Assembly (NCBI GenBank): GCA_964642505.1
Contig: CAZXQY010000010.1
Coordinates: 1 to 41,458, forward strand
DNA length: 41,458 bases
Direction: 5' to 3'
Source: TMED69 sp964642505
Lineage (GTDB): Bacteria > Pseudomonadota > Gammaproteobacteria > Ga0077536
Part shown: positions 32,092 to 40,446 of the stretch, piece by piece
Numbering within the stretch: position 1 is the first letter of the stretch
How the letters are laid out: the number at the start of each line of letters is the position of its first letter
The notes under the pieces: model-generated
What the model was told of the DNA's origin: nothing
Database searches by the model: none
The model's input: only the letters and a program-made list of their open reading frames with translations
Translations under genes and position numbers: made by a program

Positions 32092-34266
32092 TTACTCGCT
32101 CTCTTTTTCGGAAGCGTCTACCTTTCGGTTAAGATTCTCTGTATCGGGAGCCGAGACATTATCAAAATCCGCCGTAAAATCGGTTTCATGAGCTACTCCG
32201 TCATCTGCTCTGGCTTGCAAGGGCTTTTCCTTGTTATCTGATTGGCTTTCCAAAGATCGTTGTGGGGTCACGTCGTCGCTGGAATCCCAAGGCCTTCTGC
32301 TGGCCAACATATCAGTTGTATGATCAGCTGATTGCTCACCTTGGTTAAAGTCCGGATTTTCAACAGGGGCAGACTCTTTCCTTTCGCTAGTCTTTCCAGA
32401 CATTTCACTAACTCTGTTAGGGCGGCGATGCCGCCTATTATCTTTCGGGGCTGAATTTCTAGAACTCCTTGCCATTCCATTTTTTTGTTGTTTTTTACTG
32501 TCTTTTACATATTTTTTGTTATCCGAGCGACGTTTCGAAGGACGCTTGTATCTCTCTCCAGAATTTTTTCCGTGCCTATTTGCTTTTTTGTTGGGGTTTC
32601 TGAAAAGATTTTGTAAAAAATGCCAAAAGCCACCTTTTGAACGGGCGTTACGCCTATGATGAGGACGTAAATCCGAAACTTCTTTTACAGCCGGCTCGGG
32701 GGCTTGCGTATCCTTACCCACTGATTCTTGTAGCGCTGGACTATCGACGACCTCTAAGAGCTTGAAACTATCGCCATTTTTAGAGTTTGTATCTTGTTCT
32801 CTCATCCTCTGAATTTTGAAGTGAGGGGTCTCAAGATTCGAATTGGGTATCAACAAAAGCTCAACTTTTTGCCTGATCTCAATACTTGATATATCCTGGC
32901 GCTTTTCATTCAACAGAAATGTGGCCACATCCAACGGCACTTGTGTTATAACCTTCGCTGTTGAAGATTTCATCGCCTCTTCTTCAATCAATCTCAGAAC
33001 GCTGAGTGCTGTCGATTTGACGGTTCTGATGGAACCTATCCCTATACACCTAGGGCAAACTTCTTGACTACCCTCAGCTAATGATGGACGCAAGCGTTGT
33101 CGAGACAATTCCAGTAGCCCGAAAGTAGAAATTCTGCTTATCTGGACCCTCGCACGATCTATTTTTACGGAGTCTTTTAATCGATTTTCAACCAGTCTTT
33201 GATTCTTTTGATTAAGCATGTCAATAAAATCGACAACTACCAGGCCCCCTAAATCTCTCAGCCTAAGCTGTCTACCTATCTCTTCAGCAGCTTCTAAATT
33301 GGTTTTGTAGGCTGTTTCTTCAATATCCGAACCTTGGGTGGCTTTTCCGGAATTGATGTCGATAGTCGTAAGAGCTTCTGTGGTTTCAATAACTATAGAA
33401 CCGCCGCTTGACAGTCCTACTGTCCGACTAAAAGCGGATTCTATCTGGCTTTCTATCTGGTAACGAGTGAAAAGCGGGATACTATCTTCATGCAATTTCA
33501 AGAGCGACAGGTTATGTGGCATAACCTGTTCCATAAAACGTCTGGCTATTTTGTGGGATTCCGGATCATCTACGATTATCTCACTCACATCGTTCCTTAG
33601 ATAATCACGAATAGCCCGAATTATGACGTTTCGCTCTTGATAGATCAGAAAAGGAGCATCTTTTTCATTTGCAGCAGATTTTATAGCGTCCCAGAGTGTC
33701 GCGAGATAATCCAAATCCCATTGAAGGTCCTCCGTCGACTTGCCTACACCGGCAGTCCTCAAAATAAGGCCGAAATCTTCTGGGATGCTAAGGTCAGCCA
33801 TTGCTTTTCTAGCTTCATCCCTATCAGCGCCTTCTATCTGCCTCGAAACTCCACTTGCCCTCGGATTGCTAGGCATTGCCACCAGATATCGACCGGCAAG
33901 ACTTAAATAGGACGTGAGGGCGGCACCTTTACTCCCTCGTTCCTCCTTCTCGACCTGGACGATAATATCTTGGCCGTCTCTAAGCAAATCTTTTATATTG
34001 GGTCGAGTTTGACCAGAACGAGGTTTTTCAAGTAGATATTCTTTAGCAATCTCTTTGAGAGGCAAGAAACCATGCCGATCCGCCCCATAATCCACAAAAG
34101 CGGCTTCAAGGCTAGGTTCGGTGCGTATGATTCTTGCCTTATAAATATTCGATTTTTTCTGTTGTCGATTGGTGGCTTCTATATCAAGATCGTAAAGCCG
34201 TTGACCGTCAACCAGTGCGACTCGCAATTCTTCAGCCTGCGTCGCGTTGACCAGCATTCTTTTCAT
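32092..34266 (-). CDS. rne: Ribonuclease E with shortened C-terminal half
   Basis: Main endonuclease of mRNA decay and rRNA/tRNA processing. The start at 34266 (MKRMLVNATQAEELRVALVDG) matches other RNase E starts and has AAGGA eight bases upstream. The protein is 724 aa (E. coli 1061). Residues about 35-125 are the S1 domain, the RNase H-like and 5' sensor parts follow, the DNase I-like catalytic part contains TTIDINSGKAT and VVDFIDML, and the zinc link is CPRCIGIG. The C-terminal part (about 520-724) is low-complexity and rich in Arg, Lys and acidic patches; GGFWHFLQNLFRNP may be the amphipathic membrane-binding helix. The scaffold part is much shorter than in E. coli. It is divergent from rluC with a 503-base gap. 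Confidence 0.95.
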   Translation of the reverse strand: MKRMLVNATQAEELRVALVDGQRLYDLDIEATNRQQKKSNIYKARIIRTEPSLEAAFVDYGADRHGFLPLKEIAKEYLLEKPRSGQTRPNIKDLLRDGQDIIVQVEKEERGSKGAALTSYLSLAGRYLVAMPSNPRASGVSRQIEGADRDEARKAMADLSIPEDFGLILRTAGVGKSTEDLQWDLDYLATLWDAIKSAANEKDAPFLIYQERNVIIRAIRDYLRNDVSEIIVDDPESHKIARRFMEQVMPHNLSLLKLHEDSIPLFTRYQIESQIESAFSRTVGLSSGGSIVIETTEALTTIDINSGKATQGSDIEETAYKTNLEAAEEIGRQLRLRDLGGLVVVDFIDMLNQKNQRLVENRLKDSVKIDRARVQISRISTFGLLELSRQRLRPSLAEGSQEVCPRCIGIGSIRTVKSTALSVLRLIEEEAMKSSTAKVITQVPLDVATFLLNEKRQDISSIEIRQKVELLLIPNSNLETPHFKIQRMREQDTNSKNGDSFKLLEVVDSPALQESVGKDTQAPEPAVKEVSDLRPHHRRNARSKGGFWHFLQNLFRNPNKKANRHGKNSGERYKRPSKRRSDNKKYVKDSKKQQKNGMARSSRNSAPKDNRRHRRPNRVSEMSGKTSERKESAPVENPDFNQGEQSADHTTDMLASRRPWDSSDDVTPQRSLESQSDNKEKPLQARADDGVAHETDFTADFDNVSAPDTENLNRKVDASEKESE

Positions 34267-34707
34267 TTTATTTGTCCTTATCAAGTAGCAGCCAGTCAAT
34301 TAGCAAAAAATTCGCCAGACAACTAGGCCGGACGCTGCATCAAGTTGATTCAACAGCTGCCACTTATGTTTTTAGGTCCCATATCGTAACTTCTCAACGA
34401 TCGAGGACGAGTTGTTTTCAATTAAGTCTTAGGGATTAGGGCTTCACATCGGCGACATGAGTTATCCAATACTGCACGGCTCTAAATCGCTTTTTTTGTT
34501 AGTTTGTGCGTCAAAGGAGGAAGTTGTTCGTTTTAACCTCCTGATCAACTAAATCCCTTTTGCGATTTATTCCATATTATCGCTTACATACCCCACCATA
34601 ATTAATAGCCATGCAACTTGTGGTGGCTGGGTGCGGCCGGCCGTCGTTGCCTTGAAAAACTCCAAAGCCCTCGATACCAAATCCCTTAATATTTATCTAT
34701 CCTGTAG
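34267..34707 (-). promoter_or_regulatory. Long 5' leader of rne and the rne-rluC gap
   Basis: The stretch between rne and rluC is 503 bases and holds no coding sequence I can support and no tRNA. From the minus-strand promoter at 34708-34736 the transcript would start near 34701 and carry a leader of about 435 bases to the rne ATG. In E. coli the rne leader is about 360 bases and mediates autoregulation by RNase E cleavage. That length match and the stem structures inside make the same function likely here. The primary sequence is not obviously similar to E. coli. Confidence 0.5.
34483..34569 (-). other. Nested stem structure in the rne leader
   Basis: An 8-base inverted repeat, TAAATCGC (34483-34490) and GCGATTTA (34562-34569), encloses a second one, AGGAGG (34515-34520) and CCTCCT (34537-34542) with a 16-base loop. 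On the minus-strand transcript this gives an outer stem and an inner hairpin, with A/U-rich single strands between them (including a run of seven A). Such A/U-rich single strands beside stems are preferred RNase E sites. Pairing energies were not computed. Confidence 0.4.
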
Positions 34708-34736
34708 AATATACCAACCTTGACCCGGCCGAGCAA
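34708..34736 (-). promoter_or_regulatory. rne promoter, extended -10
   Basis: On the minus strand: TTGCTC (-35, 34731-34736), 17 bases, TATATT (-10, 34708-34713) preceded by TG one base away (TGGTATATT). Spacing is ideal. The site lies 440 bases upstream of the rne start codon. Confidence 0.6.
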
Positions 34737-34769
34737 ATTCTAAAACTGACGAGTGATAATATATCCGCA

Positions 34770-35687
34770 ATGAATGAATCGTTTAAATCTATAACCATAA
34801 GCGAACAAAACACTGGAAAAAGATTAGATAATCTATTGTTTAATCAAATAAAAACAGTTCCTAAAAGCCTTATCTACAAACTGATTAGGAAGGGAAAAGT
34901 TAGAATTAACGGCAAAAAATCCTTACCTTCCGAGAGGCTTGAACTAGGGGACATTGTAGAAATCCCTCCGAACCTCCAATCCAATAAAAGTACACGACCT
35001 CCGCCCGAAAGAATGATTAATTTAATCAACGAGTCTGTCATTCACGAAAATGACAATTTTATGGTAATCAATAAACCTGCCGGGCTAGGTAGCCACTCTG
35101 GAACCGGTTTAGACTTTGGTTTAATAGAAATCGCGAGACAAGCCCGAAGAGAAACACCTAAGCTAGACTTAGTACATCGGCTCGACCGAGACACGTCTGG
35201 TTGTATCATTTTGAGTAAGAATTTACCAACCCTAAGGTTATTACACAAAACCTGGCTAAAAGCTAAGGTCGAAAAATTATATATCGGCCTGTTTAAAGGG
35301 CAAATAGAGCCTAAAAGAACGCGGATAGACGTGAGACTTGGGATAGAAAAATTTTCCAGCGAAGAAAAGCGAGCCTATGTTGGAGCTGGTAAAGTCGCGT
35401 CAACTTCCTTTGTCAAAAAAGAATATCGCGGCGGAAATACGCTGGCCACCTTAAAACTAGACACCGGTCGAATGCACCAAATAAGGGCACACGCTCAGTA
35501 TATTGGCCATCCGCTTGCCGGTGACAATAAATACGGGGATTTTAAGTTTAACGCCAAAATGAAAAAACTAGGGTTGTCTAGGCTTTTTCTGCATGCCTCT
35601 AGCGTAAGAATCCACTCTAACGAAATAAATTTAGACGTAAAAGCCCCTTTTCCGGCAGAATTGCTAGAACTATTAGACCAAACATGA
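34770..35687 (+). CDS. rluC: 23S rRNA pseudouridine synthase RluC
   Basis: Makes pseudouridines in 23S rRNA (955, 2504 and 2580 in E. coli). The 305 aa protein has an S4 RNA-binding domain (about 15-75, KRLDNLLFNQIKTVPKSLIYK, KVRINGKK) and the RluA-family catalytic domain with VHRLDRDTSGCIIL, in which Asp139 is the nucleophile, and TGRMHQIRAHAQYIGHPL. Its position divergent from rne is typical of gammaproteobacteria. No Shine-Dalgarno precedes the ATG. A -10-like sequence (TGATAAT, hexamer GATAAT 34755-34760) is so close that a transcript from it would begin at about the start codon. sppA follows after 38 bases. Confidence 0.93.
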   Translation: MNESFKSITISEQNTGKRLDNLLFNQIKTVPKSLIYKLIRKGKVRINGKKSLPSERLELGDIVEIPPNLQSNKSTRPPPERMINLINESVIHENDNFMVINKPAGLGSHSGTGLDFGLIEIARQARRETPKLDLVHRLDRDTSGCIILSKNLPTLRLLHKTWLKAKVEKLYIGLFKGQIEPKRTRIDVRLGIEKFSSEEKRAYVGAGKVASTSFVKKEYRGGNTLATLKLDTGRMHQIRAHAQYIGHPLAGDNKYGDFKFNAKMKKLGLSRLFLHASSVRIHSNEINLDVKAPFPAELLELLDQT

Positions 35688-35725
35688 CATAAAAAACAGA
35701 AAATCAAGCAGATGGCAAAAACTAA

Positions 35726-36670
35726 ATGACATTCACCACTCGAGAGAAGAAAAAAATACTTAATCTGGACAAGCAGAATATTGAGAAAAACATTGTTAGG
35801 GAGCTACTGAAAGAAACTCGACTAAAACGCAAGTGGGGAATATTCTTCAAAAGTATCTTCTTCGCCTATTTAGTGATGGTTTTTATATTTTGGTTACCTG
35901 AAAGTACAGAAATAAACCTAGGACAGGAAGATACTGTGACCGCCCTAGTGAAGCTAGAAGGTATTATAGGGGCAGCGAATGGACTTTCGATAACAGAAAT
36001 AGCCGGTGATCTACGTCGAGCCTTTGAGGATGGTCGGACCAAAGCAGTTATTTTATCCATAAATAGCCCGGGTGGTAGCCCCGTACAATCTAGTAATCTT
36101 TATAACGAAATAAAGAGATTAAGAAAAGAATTTCCAGATAAGGCTATCTACGCGGTCATCCAGGATATATGTGCATCCGGCGGCTACTTTGTGGCGAGTG
36201 CGGCCACTAGTATCTTTGCAAATGAATCCAGCCTGGTAGGTTCCATCGGTGTTAGGTTCGATTCTTTCGGGTTTGTAGATTCGTTGGAAAGACTTGGGGT
36301 CGAGCGTAGGTTGATAACGGCAGGCAAGCATAAGGGAATGCTAGATCCTTTTCTTCCCACTAGCGAGCAACAATTAACTCACGTTCAAGACCTTTTAGGG
36401 GAGATACATAAGCATTTCATATCTTCCGTTAGAAAAGGACGGGCAGGGAAAATAAAAGAAACGGAAGACATCTTCTCAGGTATGATCTGGACCGGCAACA
36501 AAAGCATCGAACTCGGTTTAGTCGATGATATTGGTTCGGTAGATTCAGTTGCTCGAGAGATAGTAAAGGCTGAAAGAATAATCAACTTCACACGAGAAAA
36601 ATTTCCTTGGGAAGGTAGCTTCGGTTTATTTGTCAGAAACCTCCTAAGTAGTTGGCCAAAATTTTATTAG
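35726..36670 (+). CDS. sppA: Signal peptide peptidase SppA, short S49 form
   Basis: Membrane-bound serine protease that degrades released signal peptides. The 314 aa protein has a charged N-terminus, one transmembrane segment (about 38-57, FKSIFFAYLVMVFIFWLP) and a single ClpP-like protease domain outside the inner membrane. The Ser-Lys dyad is visible: Ser151 in CASGGYFVASAA and Lys203 in AGKHKGMLDPF, 52 residues apart as in Bacillus SppA. SINSPGGSP and VGSIGV are the other family marks. It is the one-domain form, half the length of E. coli SppA (618 aa). It follows rluC, as in Pseudomonas. Confidence 0.92.
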   Translation: MTFTTREKKKILNLDKQNIEKNIVRELLKETRLKRKWGIFFKSIFFAYLVMVFIFWLPESTEINLGQEDTVTALVKLEGIIGAANGLSITEIAGDLRRAFEDGRTKAVILSINSPGGSPVQSSNLYNEIKRLRKEFPDKAIYAVIQDICASGGYFVASAATSIFANESSLVGSIGVRFDSFGFVDSLERLGVERRLITAGKHKGMLDPFLPTSEQQLTHVQDLLGEIHKHFISSVRKGRAGKIKETEDIFSGMIWTGNKSIELGLVDDIGSVDSVAREIVKAERIINFTREKFPWEGSFGLFVRNLLSSWPKFY

Positions 36671-36695
36671 ATGATTGTCAGGCGCCCTAGATACC

Positions 36696-36724
36696 TATAC
36701 ATACATCAATCTTTTTTATATAAT
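36696..36724 (+). promoter_or_regulatory. Promoter of the yceD-rpmF-plsX-fab block
   Basis: TATACA (36696-36701, 4 of 6) and a perfect TATAAT (36719-36724) are separated by 17 bases. The start of transcription would fall near 36731, that is at the GTG I use for yceD (36732). This leaves almost no leader. Confidence 0.55.
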
Positions 36725-36731
36725 TCCTAAC

Positions 36732-37280
36732 GTGAATACAGACGCTGAAGTCCCTACTAGGATACTTTGCGATTCGATCAAGGCTATTAAAAACATTTCG
36801 GGACGCCTTGCTGCCGAAAATTTCACCCGAATTCCGGCCGATTTGTCTCTCGTAAAGGATGTAGAGGTGTACCTCAATTGCGAAAGTCTACAGGGAGACT
36901 TAATTCTGGAAATAGAGGCGAGGGGATCATTTAAGGGCCAATGTCAAAGATGTTTAGAAGAACTGCAGTTTAACAAAGAAATAAGTGTTACAGGCCAAAT
37001 CCCTGATAATCCCAGAAGACAAGCCGAAGATGACGTAGTGTCGATAGAGGATGGAGAATTAGACGTAATAAAAACGATCGAAGACGAATTTTTATTAGCT
37101 TTACCTATGGTACCGTTGCACGACGTGACAGATTGCAGATACGAGAATTCAAAAGGCACTCAATCGGATGTTAATGATCAGAGTAGACCGTTTTCTGTTC
37201 TAAAAAATTTTTTTAATGAGTTCCGCAGCGGTAATGTATTGAAAATGAAAAAACAGATGAATGGGCAAAAAAATAAGTGA
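36732..37280 (+). CDS. yceD: YceD family protein (DUF177), 23S rRNA accumulation protein
   Basis: Small acidic protein with a fixed place before rpmF; in E. coli and plants the family is needed for normal 23S rRNA levels. From the GTG at 36732 it has 182 aa, the usual length. Marks are VPTRILCDSIKAIKNISGRL at the N-terminus, KGQCQRCLEELQF with a CxxC, and the acidic core TIEDEFLLALPMVPLHD. The frame stays open to a TTG at 36675, but that part does not resemble the family and would lie across the promoter. The GTG has no Shine-Dalgarno and coincides with the predicted transcription start, so it may be leaderless. The maf gene often found here is absent. Confidence 0.85.
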   Translation: MNTDAEVPTRILCDSIKAIKNISGRLAAENFTRIPADLSLVKDVEVYLNCESLQGDLILEIEARGSFKGQCQRCLEELQFNKEISVTGQIPDNPRRQAEDDVVSIEDGELDVIKTIEDEFLLALPMVPLHDVTDCRYENSKGTQSDVNDQSRPFSVLKNFFNEFRSGNVLKMKKQMNGQKNK

Positions 37281-37295
37281 TGGAGAGTTTGTGTT

Positions 37296-37475
37296 ATGGC
37301 GGTTCAACAAAATAAACCTAGCCCTTCTCGAAGAGGGCATCGTAGATCACATGATTCGTTGAAAAGTGCGACCCTTTCGGAAGACCCCACCACTGGCGAA
37401 AAACACCGTAGACATCATATAGCAAGCGACGGTTTTTATAAGGGCAAACAGGCCATCCCTGAGCTGGAAAAATAA
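37296..37475 (+). CDS. rpmF: 50S ribosomal protein L32
   Basis: A 59 aa basic ribosomal protein. It begins MAVQQNKPSPSRRGHRRSHD and continues with ATLSEDPTTGEKHRRHH and SDGFYKGKQ, all landmarks of the proteobacterial L32. It is the cysteine-free (non-zinc) form. GGAGA at 37282-37286 is a good ribosome-binding site. It lies 15 bases after yceD and 73 before plsX, the conserved arrangement linking ribosome production with phospholipid synthesis. Confidence 0.97.
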   Translation: MAVQQNKPSPSRRGHRRSHDSLKSATLSEDPTTGEKHRRHHIASDGFYKGKQAIPELEK

Positions 37476-37548
37476 AATAGAGTCTTAGTTAAAAAGAAGA
37501 CCTAATGGCAGCCGATTATCTAGCCTAAAGACATAAAGCGATTAGTAG

Positions 37549-38568
37549 ATGAAGATAGCAATCGACGCGATGGGCGGCGACTTTGGACCTGTCGTTACTA
37601 TAGGTGGATTAGCACGCAGCCTGCAAATTCACACCGATCTGGAAGCCGAAATTTACGGAGTCGAGGAGCTCACACTACCACACTTGAAACATTTCGGTTT
37701 AACTAAGGGTAGTAGGATAGAGTTTTTTCATTCCAGCGAGACAATAGCGATGGATGATAAGCCGAGTGTAGCTCTGCGTTCAAAGAAGGATTCCTCAATG
37801 AGGCGTGCCATAGATTCCGTAAAAATGGAAACCACTAATGCTTGTGTTAGTGCGGGCAATACGGGTGCCCTAATGGGTATCGCTCGTTTCGTTCTCAAAA
37901 CTTTGCCAGGCATCAGCAAACCGGCAATTTGCGGTACTATGCCCGGAATCAACGCCACGAGTAAATTATTAGACCTTGGAGCTAACGTTGACTGTAGCTC
38001 GGAAGACTTATTAGGGTTTGCAATAATGGGTTCTGTTCTAGCGCAATTTAGTTCCGGAGTCGACAAACCAACAGTAGCGTTGCTAAACATTGGGCAAGAA
38101 GAAATCAAAGGTAACGAGCAAATTAAACGGACCGCTGAAATTCTTGGTAGAAGTAACATTAACTATGTCGGTTTCGTCGAAGGAAACGATATTTATAATG
38201 GAGTAGTTGATGTAATAGTGTGTGATGGCTTCATAGGAAACGTGGCTTTAAAGGCTAGTGAGGGCGCCGCCAAATTATTAGCCGAAGTAGCCAGAGCCGA
38301 ATACCGACGGAATGTATTAACAAAGCTAATCGGAGCCCTGTCTTTGCCTGTTTTGAAGCGATTAAAGCAGCAAGTTGATCCGAGGCGATATAACGGGGCA
38401 AGTTTATTGGGACTCCGGGGTACTGTTGTGAAAAGCCATGGGAGTGCTGACGAGTTATCTTTTTCGAATGCGATAGAAGTTGCTCTTTCGGAGTCCGGAC
38501 AAAAAATTCCAAAGAAGATAGGAGCCATGTTAGAGAAAAATGAAACTATCTCCCAAGGAGGATGCTAA
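37549..38568 (+). CDS. plsX: Phosphate acyltransferase PlsX
   Basis: Converts acyl-ACP and phosphate to acyl phosphate for glycerol-3-phosphate acylation, the entry to phospholipid synthesis. It has 339 aa. The opening KIAIDAMGGDFGP is a family mark, with AGNTGALMGIARF, PGISKPAICGTMPG and CDGFIGNVALKASEG further on. The 73-base gap in front of it contains no terminator that I can see. Its stop codon shares one base with the fabD start (TAATG), so the two genes are coupled. No fabH lies between plsX and fabD, as in Pseudomonas but unlike E. coli. Confidence 0.96.
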   Translation: MKIAIDAMGGDFGPVVTIGGLARSLQIHTDLEAEIYGVEELTLPHLKHFGLTKGSRIEFFHSSETIAMDDKPSVALRSKKDSSMRRAIDSVKMETTNACVSAGNTGALMGIARFVLKTLPGISKPAICGTMPGINATSKLLDLGANVDCSSEDLLGFAIMGSVLAQFSSGVDKPTVALLNIGQEEIKGNEQIKRTAEILGRSNINYVGFVEGNDIYNGVVDVIVCDGFIGNVALKASEGAAKLLAEVARAEYRRNVLTKLIGALSLPVLKRLKQQVDPRRYNGASLLGLRGTVVKSHGSADELSFSNAIEVALSESGQKIPKKIGAMLEKNETISQGGC

Positions 38569-39509
38569 TGTCTAGAGATACAAGTGCGGTAATGGTATTC
38601 CCTGGTCAGGGCTCCCAATTTATAGGGATGTGTGACAGCTTAGAGCGTGAATTAGAGATCATAAAAAGCAGATTTGAGACTGGATCGAAGATTTTGGATG
38701 TCGATCTTTGGAAACTAATCCGAGAGGGACCCCAAGAAAAATTAAATGAAACGCAGTTTACCCAACCTGCTATGTTGGCAAGTGATGTCGCTTTTTTTGA
38801 CATTTGGCAAAAATTTGGAGGAAAGAGGCCAAAATACATGGCTGGTCACAGTTTAGGAGAATACGCTGCTTTGGTTTGCGCCGACATACTGGATTATGAA
38901 AAGGCCATGTCATTGGTAATCAAGAGGGCTCGTTTGATGCAAAAGGCGGTGCCTCAAGGATCAGGCTCGATGGCCGCCGTATTGGGTTTAGATGCAAAAA
39001 TATTAGAAAAAATATGCCTTGAAGCCAGCACCGAAACTAAACTTATAGTGAGCTGCGCTAACTTTAATACAGACGAGCAAATAGTAATATCTGGTAACAG
39101 TGAGGCTGTCGGCCTGGCTTGCTCGAAGAGTTTAGAGGCTGGAGCAAAGAGGGCAGTTCCATTAGAGGTAAGCGTACCTTCTCATTGCAATTTGATGAAA
39201 AAAGCATCCGAATTGTTCGGTAATGAAATAGAAGAAGGACTATTTGACTGCGGAGATATAACGGTAATTCAAAATGTTGACGCTAATAGTTGCGATGGCG
39301 ATCAAGAAATAAGAGAAGCTCTTATAAAACAATTTTACTCTCCCGTCAGATGGGTGGAAACGATCCAAACCCTGATAGATAACGGTTGCACAAGAATATA
39401 CGAATGTGGGCCAGGGAAAGTTCTGGCCGGTCTCGCCAAACGTATAAATAGAAGCCTTGAAGTAGTTTCTCTAAATAGTTTCGAAGCTATTAAACAGAGA
39501 TGTCAGTGA
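38568..39509 (+). CDS. fabD: Malonyl-CoA:ACP transacylase
   Basis: Loads malonyl groups from CoA onto ACP. The start chosen is ATG 38568 because AAGGAGG (38555-38561) lies six bases upstream; an in-frame ATG two codons earlier (38562) touches the ribosome-binding site. This gives 313 aa (E. coli 309). Visible motifs are FPGQGSQFIGM, the nucleophile elbow GHSLGEYAAL with Ser95, an active-site Arg in IKRARLMQ, and the catalytic His in VPSHCNLM (about 205). It overlaps the plsX stop by one base and precedes fabG by 22 bases. Confidence 0.96.
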   Translation: MSRDTSAVMVFPGQGSQFIGMCDSLERELEIIKSRFETGSKILDVDLWKLIREGPQEKLNETQFTQPAMLASDVAFFDIWQKFGGKRPKYMAGHSLGEYAALVCADILDYEKAMSLVIKRARLMQKAVPQGSGSMAAVLGLDAKILEKICLEASTETKLIVSCANFNTDEQIVISGNSEAVGLACSKSLEAGAKRAVPLEVSVPSHCNLMKKASELFGNEIEEGLFDCGDITVIQNVDANSCDGDQEIREALIKQFYSPVRWVETIQTLIDNGCTRIYECGPGKVLAGLAKRINRSLEVVSLNSFEAIKQRCQ

Positions 39510-39531
39510 AGATTTAGTGAAGGAATTTGGG

Positions 39532-40272
39532 ATGGGATTAAAAAAAGTTGCGTTGGTAACAGGCGCCACTCGTGGAATAGGCTTAGCAATTTCCGAAATG
39601 CTAATAAAGGAAGGAATCTCTTTAATAGGGACCTCTCGACTAAAGGCTAATGTTGAGGAAGTTGCGACAGATCTAAGCACCGATTCAACTAAAATGCACG
39701 CCATGGAGTTGGACATAACCGACAGAAATTCTATTTCCAAATTACTGAGCGAATTAGAAGAAAAGGAACTTGCACCAAACATACTAATTAACAATGCTGC
39801 CATTACTCGTGACAACCTGTTAATGAAAATGAGAGATGAAGAATGGGACAGTGTTTTAGGTGCTAATCTCGACGCAGTTTTTCATCTAACTCGGAACTTG
39901 ATAAGGCCTATGCTGAAAGCCAGATATGGCAGGATTGTAAACATATCATCAGTAGTCGGCTTGTCAGGAAACGCTGGACAAAGTAATTACGTAGCGGCTA
40001 AAGCAGGAATCATCGGTTTTACTAAGTCGTTAGCTCTAGAGAGTGCAAAAAGAGGAGTGACAGCTAATGTAGTCGCTCCTGGATTTATCGATACGGACAT
40101 GACCCGGGCTTTGGGTGAAAACCAACGAAATGCAATTATAGAAAGGGTACCCTCCCAAAAAATGGGGAACGTAAACGACGTCGCTTCCGCCGTGAAATTT
40201 CTGATCTCAGATGGAGCGAGCTATATCACAGGTGAAACAATCAACGTAAATGGTGGATTATTAATGAATTAG
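39532..40272 (+). CDS. fabG: 3-oxoacyl-ACP reductase
   Basis: Reduces 3-oxoacyl-ACP with NADPH in each elongation cycle. From the ATG at 39532 it has 246 aa (E. coli 244); AAGGA at 39520-39524 lies seven bases before it, whereas an upstream in-frame GTG (39517) has nothing. The SDR motifs are complete: VTGATRGIGLAI, NNAAITRDNLL, the catalytic serine in VNISSVVGLSG, and YVAAKAG (Tyr-Lys). It has the conserved position between fabD and acpP. The contrast with the YciK-like SDR at 21597-22340, which lacks the serine, is clear. Confidence 0.97.
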   Translation: MGLKKVALVTGATRGIGLAISEMLIKEGISLIGTSRLKANVEEVATDLSTDSTKMHAMELDITDRNSISKLLSELEEKELAPNILINNAAITRDNLLMKMRDEEWDSVLGANLDAVFHLTRNLIRPMLKARYGRIVNISSVVGLSGNAGQSNYVAAKAGIIGFTKSLALESAKRGVTANVVAPGFIDTDMTRALGENQRNAIIERVPSQKMGNVNDVASAVKFLISDGASYITGETINVNGGLLMN

Positions 40273-40281
40273 AGGAATATC

Positions 40282-40309
40282 TTGAAGTATGTTTTTATAA
40301 TGATAAAAT
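40282..40309 (+). promoter_or_regulatory. acpP promoter
   Basis: TTGAAG (40282-40287), 16 bases, then TAAAAT (40304-40309) preceded by TG one base away (TGATAAAAT, an extended -10). Transcription would start near 40316 and leave a leader of about 130 bases. An own promoter for acpP, in addition to read-through from fabG, agrees with the very high ACP demand of bacteria. A separate TATAAT at 40296-40301 overlaps but has no suitable -35. Confidence 0.5.
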
Positions 40310-40446
40310 GGCGCCTCATTTCATGTAATATAGCTTCGATGGGGGCACGAAGGTAAATTATAGGATTTTTGTTGCAGTTAGCGAGTTTTCTAATAAACTA
40401 TCATCCCTGCCTAGCAGACAGCAGCCTTTAGGAGGAACTATAAGTA

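Noticed and set aside
34515..34545. Seven-codon open frame after AGGAGG on the plus strand (TTG 34524)
   Set aside because: It starts inside the rne leader hairpin; the AGGAGG appears because of the inverted repeat, and there is no sign of a leader peptide.
36675..36731. Longer YceD start at TTG 36675
   Set aside because: The extra residues do not match the family and would lie across the best promoter of the region.
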